Source: Hippopus hippopus (lineage: Eukaryota; Mollusca; Bivalvia; Cardiida; Cardiidae). Taken from it: a DNA stretch of 64,000 bases. Below are positions 60,201 through 61,540 of this stretch, in pieces. Location: contig OX328105.1 of assembly GCA_946811185.2 (NCBI GenBank), positions 47,802,845 to 47,866,844 on the forward strand, read 5' to 3'. The first letter of the stretch is position 1. Every line of letters begins with the position of its first letter. A program made the translations under genes and the position numbers. The notes beneath the pieces are model-generated. The model made no database searches. It was not told the DNA's origin and worked only from the letters and a program-made list of their open reading frames with translations.

Positions 60201-61331
60201 GCAGAAGAATCATAACTCTGGCTTGTATATTTTTCGAGTAATTTCCCTTTGATTATTTTCCATCACAAATTGTGTCTGCTCTATAACTCGAAACTCTTTT
60301 AAGATATTTCGATAAAACTTCACACATTTGTAAAGCACCATGAGACAAAGTGTCATGCAGAAGAACCATAACTCTGGCTTCTATATTTTTGAGTTATTTC
60401 CCTTTGATTATTTTCTGTCCTCATTTTATGTACAATTTAGTGTCTGCTCTATAACTCGAAAACCATTACAGAAAAATGACCATTATTTGAGTTAGAAATT
60501 GCCTTGGTCACATATCAATCCTTCTGACACCAAAATGGGGGGGGACATCTGTTTTTTTGTAGAAAAACAAGTTCTAGTTAACATTGTTATTAACAATATG
60601 AAAAATTTTAAAAATGGCATATAATATGTAAAAAATGTACCCAATATTGTTGAGTTTGCTCTTAAATATTTCAAATCGTCTCCTTGATATTGTAAAACCT
60701 GCTGTTTGAAATGACTGTCTTACCAATGAAAGATGATAAGTCTTGTATTCAGTCTGTATTTAGCAACCATCTGAATTAAGTTCATATTCTAAATTCCAAA
60801 GCTAGCAGTCTGATCTCCACAGATAGACCATTTTAGCCAATGACGTGGCGAGTTCTGAAATTAACCCTTAAAAAGTCTTTCACTTCTATAGTTTCCTACA
60901 GGCTAGTGTAAATCAAAATCAGAGTGCACAAAACAAGCAGTCTGATATTTGATATACACTGTTTGCTTAGACGTTCTGGACAAGAGCAACATTGAAATTC
61001 CAATTACTGTATTTGGGTCTTACTTACTGAAAATGTCTGTTGGGTTTATATGGCACTTAAAGGGTTAAGAACCATAAAAATGTTCAATTGTTGACAAACA
61101 TGGTTGCTTTTTTGTTCAGGTTTTTTTACATTATTGGAAAAAAGAATTTCCAACATTTTCTAGGGTGATGCCGGCCAGTGGCAGATAGTTTTCTATATTG
61201 CTGCTGCCATTTACCTGTTTGGAGCTGTATTTTATGGTCTGTTAGCGTCTGGTGAGAGACAGACGTGGGCAGAAGTTACAACTGGTTACCTGCCCCATGT
61301 TGAACCTGGGGAAACAGAGCATGAGGACTGA
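12095..61331 (+). CDS. SLC17A5-like: Sialin-like SLC17 family anion transporter, 12 coding exons
   Basis: Spliced product is 496 aa, close to the usual length of sialins (about 495). It is a 12-TM major facilitator of the SLC17 family; members move organic anions such as sialic acid, aspartate or glutamate, or phosphate, across lysosomal, vesicular or plasma membranes. Seen: TM1 block [13 protein letters not shown] (57-69); two N-glycosylation sequons in the first lumenal loop (N72, N80); GSFFYGY (101-107); MFS motif-A region [11 protein letters not shown] (114-124); R156 and E163 in TM4; [19 protein letters not shown] (164-182); [10 protein letters not shown] (289-298); SLC17 signature [14 protein letters not shown] spanning exons 10-11. 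EKHELI (21-26) fits an acidic dileucine [DE]xxxL[LI] sorting signal. VGLUT-specific residues (His before GSFF, Arg in TM7) are absent, so sialin-like is preferred over VGLUT. The substrate is not determined. ATG context is strong (A at -3, G at +4). Confidence 0.93.
12439..12641 (-). repeat. Family Q MITE, full length, reverse
   Basis: TTAA at 12439-12442 and 12638-12641; 'aactctgagagtgcc' and 'gctttaagggttaa' ends; central palindrome built on 'atcagactgcatgttttgtg'. Confidence 0.7.
13180..13402 (+). repeat. Family P MITE next to exon 2
   Basis: Full-length decayed copy; palindrome at 13286-13345; ends 'gtgtggtaaagggataa' about 25 nt upstream of the exon 2 acceptor. Confidence 0.75.
13427..13518 (+). 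CDS. SLC17A5-like: SLC17 exon 2, residues 53-83
   Basis: Acceptor actattttcag, donor GTA|GTAAGTATG; 92 nt, phase 1 in and phase 0 out. Encodes the second half of TM1 ([16 protein letters not shown], including R59, a conserved family arginine) and a short lumenal loop with the sequons NRT and NKT. The loop is much shorter than in vertebrate sialin. A family P MITE ends about 25 nt upstream of the acceptor. Confidence 0.93.
13552..14126. repeat. Three family P copies in intron 2
   Basis: 13552-13651 (-, partial), 13700-13895 (-), 13895-14126 (+, TTAA both ends). The last has a paired change in its palindrome centre: GCAGGTTACCTGC instead of GCTGGTTACCAGC. It ends 31 nt before exon 3. Confidence 0.75.
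14158..14251 (+). CDS. SLC17A5-like: SLC17 exon 3, residues 84-114
   Basis: Acceptor caattttccag, donor GGA G|GTAAGTCAC; 94 nt, phase 0 in and phase 1 out. Encodes [14 protein letters not shown] and TM2 ([18 protein letters not shown]). Leu100 stands where vesicular glutamate transporters carry a functional histidine just before GSFF, which is sialin-like. A family P MITE ends 31 nt upstream of the exon. Confidence 0.94.
14283..14717 (+). repeat. Two family P MITEs at the start of intron 3
   Basis: 14283-14500 and 14517-14717, both + and moderately decayed. They start within 35 nt of the exon 3 donor. Confidence 0.75.
14718..15243. other. Intron 3 sequence with remnants of a HINE-like element
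   Basis: 'gttgtagctctggcgtcatcgtcggtgcctgtgtctgtgtcgtcgtgcg' in the first 100 nt has the look of the GTC-rich heads of HINE elements. The rest is undistinguished AT-rich DNA. Confidence 0.3.
15244..15725 (-). repeat. 39-bp minisatellite, about 12 degenerate units
   Basis: Units contain 'ttttttaccaatctgaagacctcatagatgtccc' variants, split by short degenerate stretches. On the - strand 39 nt equals 13 codons, so open stretches there show a 13-residue repeat ([15 protein letters not shown]) at 15255-15443. I treat this as a minisatellite, not a gene. Confidence 0.65.
15805..16015. repeat. Family Q MITE fragments
   Basis: 'gcagtgcagatcaagatcag...tttgatctac' and, in reverse, 'cccttagagcaccgcataaatctaacagacacttccagtccagaaataagac', i.e. 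two partial copies in opposite orientation. Confidence 0.5.
16013..16268 (-). repeat. Family P MITE with small internal insertion
   Basis: Starts 'cctttatcacacaatcccaa'. The left half of the palindrome is disrupted by about 40 nt containing a second 'gaccctgaaagat'; the right half is intact. Confidence 0.7.
16291..17244 (+). mobile_element. HINE-A (Helentron-associated / DINE-1-like) element with 145-bp core repeats
   Basis: Starts AGCTCACCTTGAGCAC with a GAGCACAAAGTGCTC hairpin, then a GTC-rich head, then about six units of 144-146 bp (the 'ggccacatttt' mark recurs at 16401, 16546, 16690, 16836, 16980 and 17126). It ends CAGATGAGCGACTTCAGGGCC with hairpin GGGCCATCATGGCCC and CTCTTGTT. Subterminal inverted repeats, a minisatellite core and a 3' hairpin are the known HINE/DINE-1 plan; the class is inferred from this plan. 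It corresponds in type to the bivalve 'pearl' elements. Confidence 0.75.
17581..18560. repeat. Family P MITEs
   Basis: 17581-17804 (+, perfect palindrome core), 18128-18345 (+), 18343-18560 (-), the last two head to head. 17805-18127 between them is AT-rich without clear features. Confidence 0.75.
18640..18735 (-). repeat. tRNA-derived SINE head / tRNA pseudogene
   Basis: On the - strand there is an A box-like TGGTAGAGTGCTGG and a B box-like GGTTTGATT about 35 nt apart, but no foldable complete tRNA ends. It sits against a fold-back repeat. Confidence 0.4.
18758..18940. repeat. Fold-back element with terminal inverted repeats
   Basis: GTAACTTTCCTGGT at the left and ACCAGGAAAGTTAC at the right are complementary; within them 'agatctatttgcttctatttgcttcaag' and 'agcttgaagcagacacaagt' also pair loosely. 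Confidence 0.5.
18941..19565. other. Intron 3 sequence, no recognised feature
   Basis: AT-rich with short hydrophobic open frames on the + strand (18945-19277) that lack domain or codon signal. Nothing further seen. Confidence 0.35.
19569..20243. repeat. Three family P MITEs
   Basis: 19569-19796 (+, near-consensus, TTAA both ends), 19814-20043 (+, part of the palindrome replaced by 'ccagttattagc'), 20051-20243 (-). Confidence 0.8.
20480..21345 (+). repeat. Decayed family P MITEs
   Basis: 20480-20662 (+). 20999-21070 (left end) and 21213-21345 (right part) may be one copy split by about 140 nt that contain family Q-like text ('acattttgtgtagtgtgatcttcatttacac'). Confidence 0.55.
21599..21943 (+). 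mobile_element. Short HINE-A element
   Basis: Opens AGCTCATCAG with a GTC-rich head, about one and a half core units ('gtaagaatctttgtcttgat'), and closes CTCAGGTGAGTGCTTTAGGGCC with an imperfect hairpin and CCCTTGTTT. Confidence 0.7.
21944..22480. other. Intron 3 sequence, no recognised feature
   Basis: AT-rich; 22240-22430 contains repeated 'cgaaaaattg/cgcaaaaatttc' text but no clear element boundary. Confidence 0.3.
22485..22748 (-). mobile_element. tRNA-derived SINE with Meta/Deu-type central domain
   Basis: Read on the - strand: A box TGGCTCAGTGGTAAAATG, B box AAGTTCGAGCC, then GTGTGTCTTTGGGCAAGATA typical of the conserved central domain of many metazoan SINEs, a LINE-like tail region, and a terminal (AATC)n microsatellite (22490-22555). 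The parts are in the right order and the element looks nearly complete. Confidence 0.75.
22925..24217 (+). repeat. Family P copies with a family Q copy between
   Basis: 22925-23124 (+, perfect palindrome), 23757-23891 (+, truncated within the left arm of the palindrome), 24008-24217 (+, right arm of palindrome lost). Family Q at 23120-23330 (-). A scrap of the same GATC-rich type lies near 23600-23650. Confidence 0.7.
24328..24570 (+). repeat. Family G MITE
   Basis: Begins 'gtgctctggcaaaagggggtttaatgcatctc', has the central palindrome remnant 'cctgcacagactgcgcaggctgg', and ends 'cacatagcatggctc'. Confidence 0.7.
24571..25098. other. Intron 3 sequence with family Q palindrome at about 24960-25030
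   Basis: 'cagtgtagatcagagatcagactgc' pairs with 'gcagtctgatcttgatctatgctg'. The remainder is featureless. Confidence 0.45.
25099..25544 (+). repeat. Two adjoining family P MITEs
   Basis: 25099-25325 and 25325-25544, both +; the first has a nearly perfect palindrome and the second is decayed. Confidence 0.75.
25869..26324 (+). repeat. Two family P MITEs sharing one TTAA
   Basis: 25869-26095 and 26092-26324, both +, with the TTAA at 26092-26095 common to both; the next copy starts at the TTAA at 26321. Three same-strand copies therefore run end to end. Confidence 0.85.
26321..27140 (+). repeat. Family P MITE interrupted by another TTAA element
   Basis: Left end 26321-26350 ('ttaactctttaccaaatgac...') and right part 26955-27140 ('attgaaagcattagcagacg...ggtaaagggttaa') make one copy. 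The 604-nt segment between them sits between two TTAA. Confidence 0.75.
26351..26954. mobile_element. Putative TTAA-inserting element nested in family P
   Basis: Flanked by TTAA at 26347-26350 and 26955-26958. Ends AGAGGCCC..GGGCATCT form an 8-bp inverted repeat with one mismatch. It is CpG-richer than its surroundings and has no transposase. The short inverted repeat makes the type uncertain, but the split family P copy fixes its boundaries. Confidence 0.6.
27270..27535 (+). mobile_element. SINE 3' part with (CAAA)n tail
   Basis: 'gtgggaaagcagcctgtggctttgg...aagcatggatagg...ggtgttaaacacaatacataca' followed by a CAAA-type tail matches the 3' half of the element at 44955-45330. Confidence 0.5.
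27596..27824 (+). repeat. Family P MITE, near-consensus copy
   Basis: TTAA at both ends (27596-27599, 27821-27824). Outer arms CTCTTTACCAAACGACAAAA and the closing GTGTGGTAAAGGG are intact; the palindrome has one arm mismatch (GTGGTAAAAGG against CCTTTTCCCAC). Confidence 0.9.
27981..29513. repeat. Four family G MITEs in tandem neighbourhood
   Basis: 27981-28241, 28516-28776, 28862-29068 (internal deletion just after the left end) and 29258-29513. Ends are GAGCCATGCTCTG / CAGAGCATGGCTC. A central palindrome (such as CAGCCTAGGCAGTCTGCGCAGGCTG in parts) sits off-centre, so orientation can be read. The copies differ in orientation, and AT-rich spacers with 'aaataaataa' separate them. Confidence 0.8.
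29772..33751 (+). mobile_element. HINE-A element with 161-bp core units, itself interrupted
   Basis: Opens AGCTCACCTGAGCACGAAGT and closes CTCAGGTGAGCGATATAGG with hairpin ACCATCATGGT and CCTCTTGT. Core mark 'gtttacactctagcatctac' recurs at 29869, 30030, 30191, 30327, 30488 and, after the insertion, 32975; the spacing is 161 except for one 136. Downstream units (33160-33440) are of another type ('tttgttgcaatattacagag'). Confidence 0.75.
30515..32840 (+). mobile_element. HINE-B element nested in HINE-A, with further 5' ends inside
   Basis: Opens AGCTCCACTGGCGGAAGGCC and closes CCAGTGGAGCGATACAGGGC with hairpin GGGCCATCATGGCCC and CTCTTGTT. Left core units are about 165 bp ('accaaatttggcatgtagctttatc'). 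A second HINE-B head starts at 31940 and a HINE-A head at 32018. After that, three units of 166 bp ('gtggctctggtgaatggggg' at 32371, 32537 and 32703) lead to the only 3' end. The outer 'acaatttt...taa-caatca' text rejoins after removal with no target duplication. Confidence 0.75.
33782..33936. other. Intron 3 spacer
   Basis: Short unremarkable AT-rich stretch between the nest and the next MITE group. Confidence 0.3.
33937..34733 (-). repeat. Family P MITEs, reverse
   Basis: 33937-34163, 34277-34407 (truncated after the palindrome), 34408-34638, and a right-end scrap 34670-34733. Confidence 0.75.
34998..35224 (+). repeat. Family P MITE, well preserved
   Basis: TTAA at 34998-35001 and 35221-35224; palindrome with two arm mismatches. 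Confidence 0.85.
35340..35608 (+). repeat. Family Q MITE, long form
   Basis: Near-perfect palindrome 'gatcaaagatcagactgcat...gcagtctgatcttgatc', a second 'tctgc...tttgatctaaactg' part, and the 'tttgggtcttatt' tail; ends AGGGTTAA. Confidence 0.65.
35609..36085. repeat. Intron 3 sequence with a fold-back element at about 35762-35915
   Basis: CTGATTGGCTAAACC / GGTTTAGCCAATCAG (35818-35851) is a perfect hairpin. Flanking 'gaaagtaacacaacc' and 'ttgccttactttacaaacct' also pair loosely. Related text occurs at 52340-52520. Confidence 0.55.
36086..36526 (+). repeat. Family G MITE (36086-36338) joined to a 5'-truncated family P copy (36340-36526)
   Basis: The family G element ends 'cacagagcatgactcg'; the family P copy starts inside its left arm ('agacaaatgtagtatggcc') and ends AAAGGGTTAA. 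The family G element may have inserted into family P, but the left end of that family P copy was not found on the far side. Confidence 0.6.
36769..36914 (+). CDS. SLC17A5-like: SLC17 exon 4, residues 115-163
   Basis: Acceptor tatttctttcag, donor GAG|GTAAGG; 146 nt, phase 1 in and phase 0 out. Encodes the loop 2-3 motif ([13 protein letters not shown]), TM3 and TM4 ending [10 protein letters not shown]156 and E163 match the TM4 Arg and the second Glu known to matter in SLC17 proteins. The first TM4 Glu of human sialin is Met159 here. A family P MITE begins 31 nt after the donor. Confidence 0.94.
36946..37174 (-). repeat. Family P MITE with paired changes in both palindrome arms
   Basis: TTAA at both ends. 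The left arm reads GTGGAAAAAGTAGAAAATG and the right arm is its exact complement CATTTTCTACTTTTTCCAC, whereas the family has GTGGGAAAAGGAGAAAATG. Two positions differ on both arms, so the 59-nt palindrome stays perfect. It begins 31 nt after the exon 4 donor. Confidence 0.9.
37175..37698. other. Intron 4 sequence with short (CATC)n at 37228-37252
   Basis: No gene or named element recognised besides the microsatellite. Confidence 0.35.
37699..38071 (-). repeat. Family P MITE interrupted by a TTAA MITE
   Basis: Left end 37699-37730 and right part 37945-38071 form one copy (its palindrome is mostly lost). The segment between them is a second MITE flanked by TTAA. Confidence 0.75.
37731..37944. 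mobile_element. 214-bp TTAA MITE with GGTCTAC ends
   Basis: GGTCTACTGCCCC at the left and GGCCGTAGACC at the right are inverted repeats; TTAA lies on both sides. It contains two direct copies of 'cccctaactctcatattaaa...gcctttacgaaaacgttgatg'. Same family as the split element at 29573-33777. Confidence 0.75.
38072..38637. other. Intron 4 sequence, no recognised gene
   Basis: A 32-nt direct repeat ('cacacagtatttaatgcattaggacctatc' type) occurs at about 38119 and 38154. Otherwise unique-looking. Confidence 0.4.
38638..39976 (+). mobile_element. Mariner-family transposon, copy 1
   Basis: 1339 bp, flanked by TA (38636-38637, 39977-39978). Terminal inverted repeats of about 33 nt start CGAGGGCTGTTCGACATGTA at the left; the right end, read in reverse, is CGAGGGTTGTTCAATATGTA. 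Very similar to copy 2 at 54137-55476. Confidence 0.93.
38830..39903 (+). pseudogene. Mariner DD34D transposase, broken by three stop codons
   Basis: 357-codon frame from ATG 38830 to TAA 39901-39903 with no frameshift but nonsense codons at 39163-39165, 39457-39459 and 39706-39708; each is a single-base change relative to copy 2. N-terminal helix-turn-helix region ([13 protein letters not shown], then KSGRP), then catalytic motifs [16 protein letters not shown] and YSPDQAP followed by the third Asp in FFLF context. Spacing of the last two aspartates is 34 residues (DD34D). Not functional as it stands. Confidence 0.92.
39979..41204. other. Intron 4 sequence, no recognised gene
   Basis: Contains A-runs at 40073-40083 and 40497-40518 and a T/G-rich tract near 41000-41030. 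Short open frames lack domains. Base composition is slightly less AT-rich at 40200-40450. No repeat family recognised. Confidence 0.35.
41205..42015 (+). repeat. Two decayed family P MITEs
   Basis: 41205-41430 and 41790-42015, both +; right-end text 'gggtcgttaaaactccgg' and 'gggattgttaaatcccgg' is clear while the palindromes are degraded. 41431-41789 between them is unremarkable. Confidence 0.65.
42308..42555. repeat. MITE with about 45-bp terminal inverted repeats
   Basis: Left end 'tggcctgcaacacgcaaaaa' with 'ggggcattcagaaatttgcg' pairs with right end 'cgcaaatgtcagaatgcccc' and 'ttttcacatgttgcaagcca'. The inside carries 'caggctaatccgaaacgaca' and 'ggattagccttcgcggactg', also partly paired. 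Related in style to family G but a distinct family. Confidence 0.7.
42604..43237. repeat. Three family P MITEs
   Basis: 42604-42823 (-), 42824-43012 (+, left end missing), 43009-43237 (-, near-consensus, TTAA both ends, perfect palindrome). Confidence 0.8.
43499..44783 (+). mobile_element. HINE-B element
   Basis: Opens AGCTCCACTGGCCAAAAGCC and closes CCATTGGAGCGATACAGGGC with hairpin GGGCCATCATGGCCC and CTCTTGTT. About five core units of 150-165 bp ('ccaaattttgcatgtagctt', 'attatagccctggggtcaa', 'gtcacaagttttacatggg'). The - strand copy at 1-507 and the nested copy at 30515 share the same head. Confidence 0.75.
44955..45335 (+). mobile_element. tRNA-derived SINE with (GAAA)n tail
   Basis: A box-like TTGGTAGCTTTGTAGGTAA and B box-like GGTTAAATTTCC about 45 nt apart, a body with 'aagcatggataggtgttaaa', and a tail of GAAA repeats (45262-45307) then CAAA repeats. 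The body matches 27270-27535. Confidence 0.55.
45503..45728 (+). repeat. Family P MITE with a paired palindrome change
   Basis: Left arm ATTGTAGGAAAAGGAG and right arm CTCCTTTTCCTACAAT carry the same G-to-A (C-to-T) change relative to GTGGG/CCCAC. The centre is shortened to GCTGGTTGCAGC. Confidence 0.8.
45904..46160 (+). repeat. Family G MITE next to exon 5
   Basis: Begins 'cagtgctctgtgaaaaaggg', has central 'ccctgcgcagtcagtgcagg', and ends 'ttttgacagagtgccca', about 40 nt before exon 5. Confidence 0.65.
46199..46286 (+). CDS. SLC17A5-like: SLC17 exon 5, residues 164-192
   Basis: Acceptor cttctatttcag, donor TCT G|GTAATAT; 88 nt, phase 0 in and phase 1 out. Encodes [19 protein letters not shown] and [10 protein letters not shown], one of the best conserved blocks of the family. 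H171 aligns with human sialin H183, a site of storage-disease mutation. A family G MITE ends about 40 nt upstream and a tRNA-like SINE fragment follows the donor. Confidence 0.94.
46300..46450 (+). mobile_element. tRNA-like SINE fragment after the exon 5 donor
   Basis: A box-like TTAAGGTGTTGGTCTTTAAA and B box-like GGCTTCAAATCCC with 'agccggggcag', then 'gggtcaggaaaacaatgg'. The two boxes are about 45 nt apart. No complete tRNA fold is evident. Confidence 0.45.
46665..47135. repeat. Two family P MITEs
   Basis: 46665-46888 (-, decayed) and 46907-47135 (+). The second is among the most consensus-like copies: TTAA both ends, perfect 59-nt palindrome, and the opening CTCTTTACCAAACGACAAAA. Confidence 0.9.
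47554..47643 (+). CDS. SLC17A5-like: SLC17 exon 6 (6a), residues 193-222
   Basis: Acceptor tatatttattcag after a T-rich tract, donor TTT G|GTAAGTT; 90 nt, phase 1 at both ends. Encodes [20 protein letters not shown] and [12 protein letters not shown]5 and the start of TM6, with the conserved glycine (G197) and GW (214-215). A diverged duplicate of this exon lies 89 nt downstream (6b). Confidence 0.93.
47733..47822 (+). other. Candidate alternative (mutually exclusive) exon 6b of the SLC17 gene, or a decaying exon duplicate
   Basis: This 90-nt segment aligns to exon 6a without gaps; I count 70 of 90 identical bases. It is preceded by AG and followed by a good donor (TTT T|GTGAGT). In the same phase it reads [20 protein letters not shown] then [10 protein letters not shown] with no stop; 23 of 30 residues match 6a. 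About ten of the seventeen differing codons are silent. Against function: no polypyrimidine tract before the AG, and changes at conserved positions (G197R, P203L, W215E, Y220S). A family P MITE starts at the TTAA 6 nt past the exon end. Splicing 6b instead of 6a would keep the frame; the intron between them would be only 89 nt. Confidence 0.55.
47829..48054 (-). repeat. Family P MITE abutting exon 6b
   Basis: The left TTAA (47829-47832) overlaps the end of the 6b donor region; right TTAA at 48051-48054. The palindrome centre is partly deleted ('gttgataaccattc'). Confidence 0.85.
48055..48420. repeat. Fold-back repeats with CCATGGTTGTGAGTTATGAG
   Basis: 'aaccatggttgtgagttatg' (about 48191) pairs with 'cataactcacaaccatggtt' (about 48266), with 'aaaataaaccat..gggtaatagccca' between. 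A third, direct, related piece lies at about 48320-48380 ('ccagggttgtgagttacaag'). Confidence 0.6.
48421..49077. other. Intron 6 sequence, no recognised feature
   Basis: Looks unique and moderately AT-rich. No conserved exon is expected here, because exons 6 and 7 join directly. Confidence 0.35.
49078..49218. repeat. Fold-back element
   Basis: 'cgtgtttatgtattatgatttttatc' pairs loosely with 'gataaaaatgataatacataaaca', and 'gactaaaatgtatatgacac' with 'gtcatataattttagtc'. Confidence 0.6.
49218..49424 (-). repeat. Family P MITE before exon 7
   Basis: Decayed copy ending GGTAAAGAGTTAA about 65 nt upstream of exon 7. Confidence 0.65.
49488..49621 (+). CDS. SLC17A5-like: SLC17 exon 7, residues 223-267
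   Basis: Acceptor tgtttttttcag, donor AAG|GTCTGT; 134 nt, phase 1 in and phase 0 out. Encodes the rest of TM6 ([15 protein letters not shown]) and the cytosolic central loop ([19 protein letters not shown]), with the family pattern of a TP/SP-x-x-H turn followed by a helix. The donor GTCTGT is the weakest of the gene. Confidence 0.92.
49640..50229. repeat. Two family P MITEs with a duplicated 70-nt segment
   Basis: 49640-49867 (-) and 49936-50164 (+, good palindrome). The segment beginning 'ttaacacataatcatt' and ending 'ccttgtagatatggttaa' occurs at 49868-49939 and again, with a few mismatches, at 50161-50229, on the two sides of the second MITE. Confidence 0.8.
50367..51862. repeat. Diverged tandem duplication of about 0.65-0.7 kb
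   Basis: 50367-51060 and 51223-51862 align over most of their length: both have 'tgcactggatgaaagtatgc', 'cgccatcttgtttgtttaca', 'tttcttatcgctttt' and 'agtatataataaaa.cgttattgc' in the same order. Family P scraps (51065-51183) lie between the two copies. Confidence 0.75.
50935..51060. repeat. Long near-perfect hairpin (about 58-nt arms)
   Basis: Left arm 'ttattgcacttgtatgggaa...ggcgtagttgccc' pairs with right arm 'gggcaactctgccaaaag...ttcccatacaagtgcaataa' around a 10-nt loop. A worn relative closes the second duplicate at 51783-51862. Confidence 0.8.
51866..52032 (+). repeat. Decayed family P MITE before exon 8
   Basis: 'ttaaactgaaaaacattaca' to 'tttttgtgataaaacagttaa'; most of the palindrome is lost. 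It ends about 38 nt before exon 8. Confidence 0.55.
52070..52219 (+). CDS. SLC17A5-like: SLC17 exon 8, residues 268-317
   Basis: Acceptor gatgttattttag, donor CAG|GTGAGG; 150 nt, phase 0 at both ends. Encodes [20 protein letters not shown] then [20 protein letters not shown], i.e. TM7. E292 occupies the position where VGLUTs have an essential arginine and human sialin a tyrosine. This argues against glutamate as the vesicular substrate. Confidence 0.94.
52330..52530. repeat. Fold-back MITE related to 35762-35915
   Basis: 'gattgacttgaactaatctt...catagccaatcagaaattgc' with 'attctagagtgagacgagat' at the right and 'ttctacattccagagtaac' at the left. Confidence 0.5.
52742..52975 (-). repeat. Family P MITE before exon 9
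   Basis: Perfect palindrome centre 'ggagaaaatgctggtaacca' and complement; worn ends. It finishes about 35 nt upstream of exon 9. Confidence 0.75.
53010..53142 (+). CDS. SLC17A5-like: SLC17 exon 9, residues 318-361
   Basis: Acceptor gatattaccag, donor GGA G|GTAGTT; 133 nt, phase 0 in and phase 1 out. Encodes TM8 ([19 protein letters not shown]), the loop [20 protein letters not shown] with the typical ADxLR motif, and the start of TM9. A family P MITE ends about 35 nt upstream. Confidence 0.93.
53213..53420 (+). repeat. Family G MITE, internally deleted
   Basis: 'tatgctttggtaaaagggga' to 'cacatagcatggccca'; the central GC-rich palindrome is missing. Confidence 0.6.
53421..54136. other. Intron 9 sequence, no recognised feature
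   Basis: AT-rich and unique-looking; 'gtccggaaagacggac' (53761) is a short hairpin. Confidence 0.35.
54137..55476 (+). mobile_element. Mariner-family transposon, copy 2
   Basis: 1340 bp flanked by TA (54135-54136, 55477-55478). Terminal inverted repeats of about 33 nt: CGAGGGCTGTTCGATATGTA at the left and, read in reverse, CAAGGGTTGTTCGATATGTA at the right. Confidence 0.93.
54329..55403 (+). pseudogene. Mariner DD34D transposase with a single frameshift
   Basis: Open from ATG 54329 through the HTH region to the first catalytic Asp (VTGD). One extra A in the run 54821-54825 then shifts the frame. The remainder is open to TAA 55401-55403 with LLHDNAPSH and [11 protein letters not shown] intact. 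The residue after the first Asp also differs from copy 1 (Lys for Glu once the extra base is discounted). One indel and no nonsense codon make it the less damaged of the two copies. Confidence 0.92.
55479..55889. other. End of intron 9, no recognised feature
   Basis: Unique-looking AT-rich DNA leading to the pyrimidine-rich acceptor of exon 10. Confidence 0.4.
55890..56035 (+). CDS. SLC17A5-like: SLC17 exon 10, residues 362-410
   Basis: Acceptor ttgttttccag, donor CAG|GTACTC; 146 nt, phase 1 in and phase 0 out. Encodes TM9 and TM10 and ends in the family signature [12 protein letters not shown] (399-410), which continues in exon 11. Mariner copy 2 lies in the intron just upstream. Confidence 0.94.
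56125..56330 (+). repeat. Decayed family P MITE
   Basis: Left arm 'aaaactttacacctgtccat' and 'attgaaagcatttgcagata'; palindrome remnant 'acattgtgggtaaaagg'; right 'aatcaaaactcaggattgtg'. Confidence 0.65.
56331..56790. other. Intron 10 sequence with a direct repeat at about 56520-56610
   Basis: 'aaattcttcaatatagtaaac' and 'aaattcttcaatatggtaaac' are direct repeats about 50 nt apart. Nothing else recognised. Confidence 0.4.
56791..56994 (-). repeat. Family Q MITE next to exon 11
   Basis: TTAA at 56791-56794 and 56991-56994. Near-perfect inner palindrome 'gtgtagatcaaagatcagac...gtctgatcttgatctacac'. Confidence 0.75.
57022..57114 (+). CDS. SLC17A5-like: SLC17 exon 11, residues 411-441
   Basis: Acceptor tgttttcag, donor AAG|GTAAAA; 93 nt, phase 0 at both ends. 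Encodes [20 protein letters not shown] and [13 protein letters not shown]11 and the short loop after it, a hallmark of the SLC17 family. A family Q MITE ends 27 nt before the exon. Confidence 0.94.
57115..57593. other. Start of intron 11, no recognised feature
   Basis: AT-rich and unique-looking. Confidence 0.35.
57594..59360 (+). mobile_element. HINE-A element with about 11 core units
   Basis: Opens AGCTCACCTGAGCACTAAGT and closes CTCAGGTGAGCACTTTAGGG with an imperfect hairpin and CCCTCTTGTT. Core mark 'agaggccacatttt' recurs about every 143-148 nt from 57703 to 59150; units carry 'cttggtcagaatgtttgtct' and 'tgatgatatctt'. Same unit type as 16291-17244, but a longer array. Confidence 0.78.
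59413..60558 (+). mobile_element. HINE-C-like element with six 155-157-bp units
   Basis: Head ATGTCTCCCCCGTCAGGG with a GGGAGACAT hairpin partner and a (GTCT)n tract. Units begin at 'cacaaat': 59483, 59638, 59795, 59951, 60108 and 60264; each has 'ctcgaaaacctttgaagata' and 'ccataactctggctt'. The end is a G-rich 'gggggggacat' near 60540 followed by T-rich text. Open frames on the - strand are by-products of the period. Confidence 0.7.
60559..60860. other. Intron 11 sequence, no recognised feature
   Basis: AT-rich; no repeat family recognised. Confidence 0.3.
60861..61068 (+). repeat. Family Q MITE, full length
   Basis: TTAA at 60861-60864 and 61065-61068, ends TTAACCCTTAAA / TTAAAGGGTTAA. 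Central palindrome 'aaatcaaaatcagagtgcac...gcagtctgatatttgatata' and the tail 'atttgggtcttacttactga'. It lies about 95 nt before exon 12. Confidence 0.75.
61164..61331 (+). CDS. SLC17A5-like: SLC17 exon 12 (last coding), residues 442-496 and stop
   Basis: Acceptor aacattttctag; 168 nt ending in TGA at 61329-61331. Encodes [20 protein letters not shown] (TM12) and the cytosolic tail [10 protein letters not shown]...[11 protein letters not shown]. The [15 protein letters not shown] block and the ASGExQ-W pattern are typical of the family C-terminus. Confidence 0.94.
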   Translation, partial: GDAGQWQIVFYIAAAIYLFGAVFYGLLASGERQTWAEVTTGYLPHVEPGETEHED

Positions 61332-61540
61332 TGTAAAAGCATGAGGATTTGAGTGACAGGAGGAAAATCAAGCTTGAGGAGAGGATATTTAAGCACACAG
61401 ATAAATTGTTATAACTAGATTGGGTTGTTATAAGAACTAATTTCAGCAGAAAAAGTAAGCTTTTGAAGCAAACTGGAAAATTCAAAATATGACTGAAAAA
61501 ACTTTTTGGGACAAAAATGAGAAATGTCTCAATAAATCTT
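61332..61540 (+). promoter_or_regulatory. Probable 3' UTR with polyadenylation signal AATAAA (61531-61536)
   Basis: Non-repetitive AT-rich sequence follows the stop codon. The first canonical AATAAA is at 61531-61536 and is followed by a T-rich stretch. Further AATAAA matches occur near 61749 and 61877, so longer 3' ends are possible. Confidence 0.55.

Noticed and set aside
57594..60558. CRISPR-like spacing of repeats
   Set aside because: Units are 145-157 bp, directly adjoining without spacers, inside HINE-type ends, in a eukaryotic intron.
12095..61331. Calling the gene a vesicular glutamate transporter
   Set aside because: The VGLUT-specific His in TM2 and Arg in TM7 are replaced by Leu and Glu. 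Overall motifs fit the sialin-like branch better.
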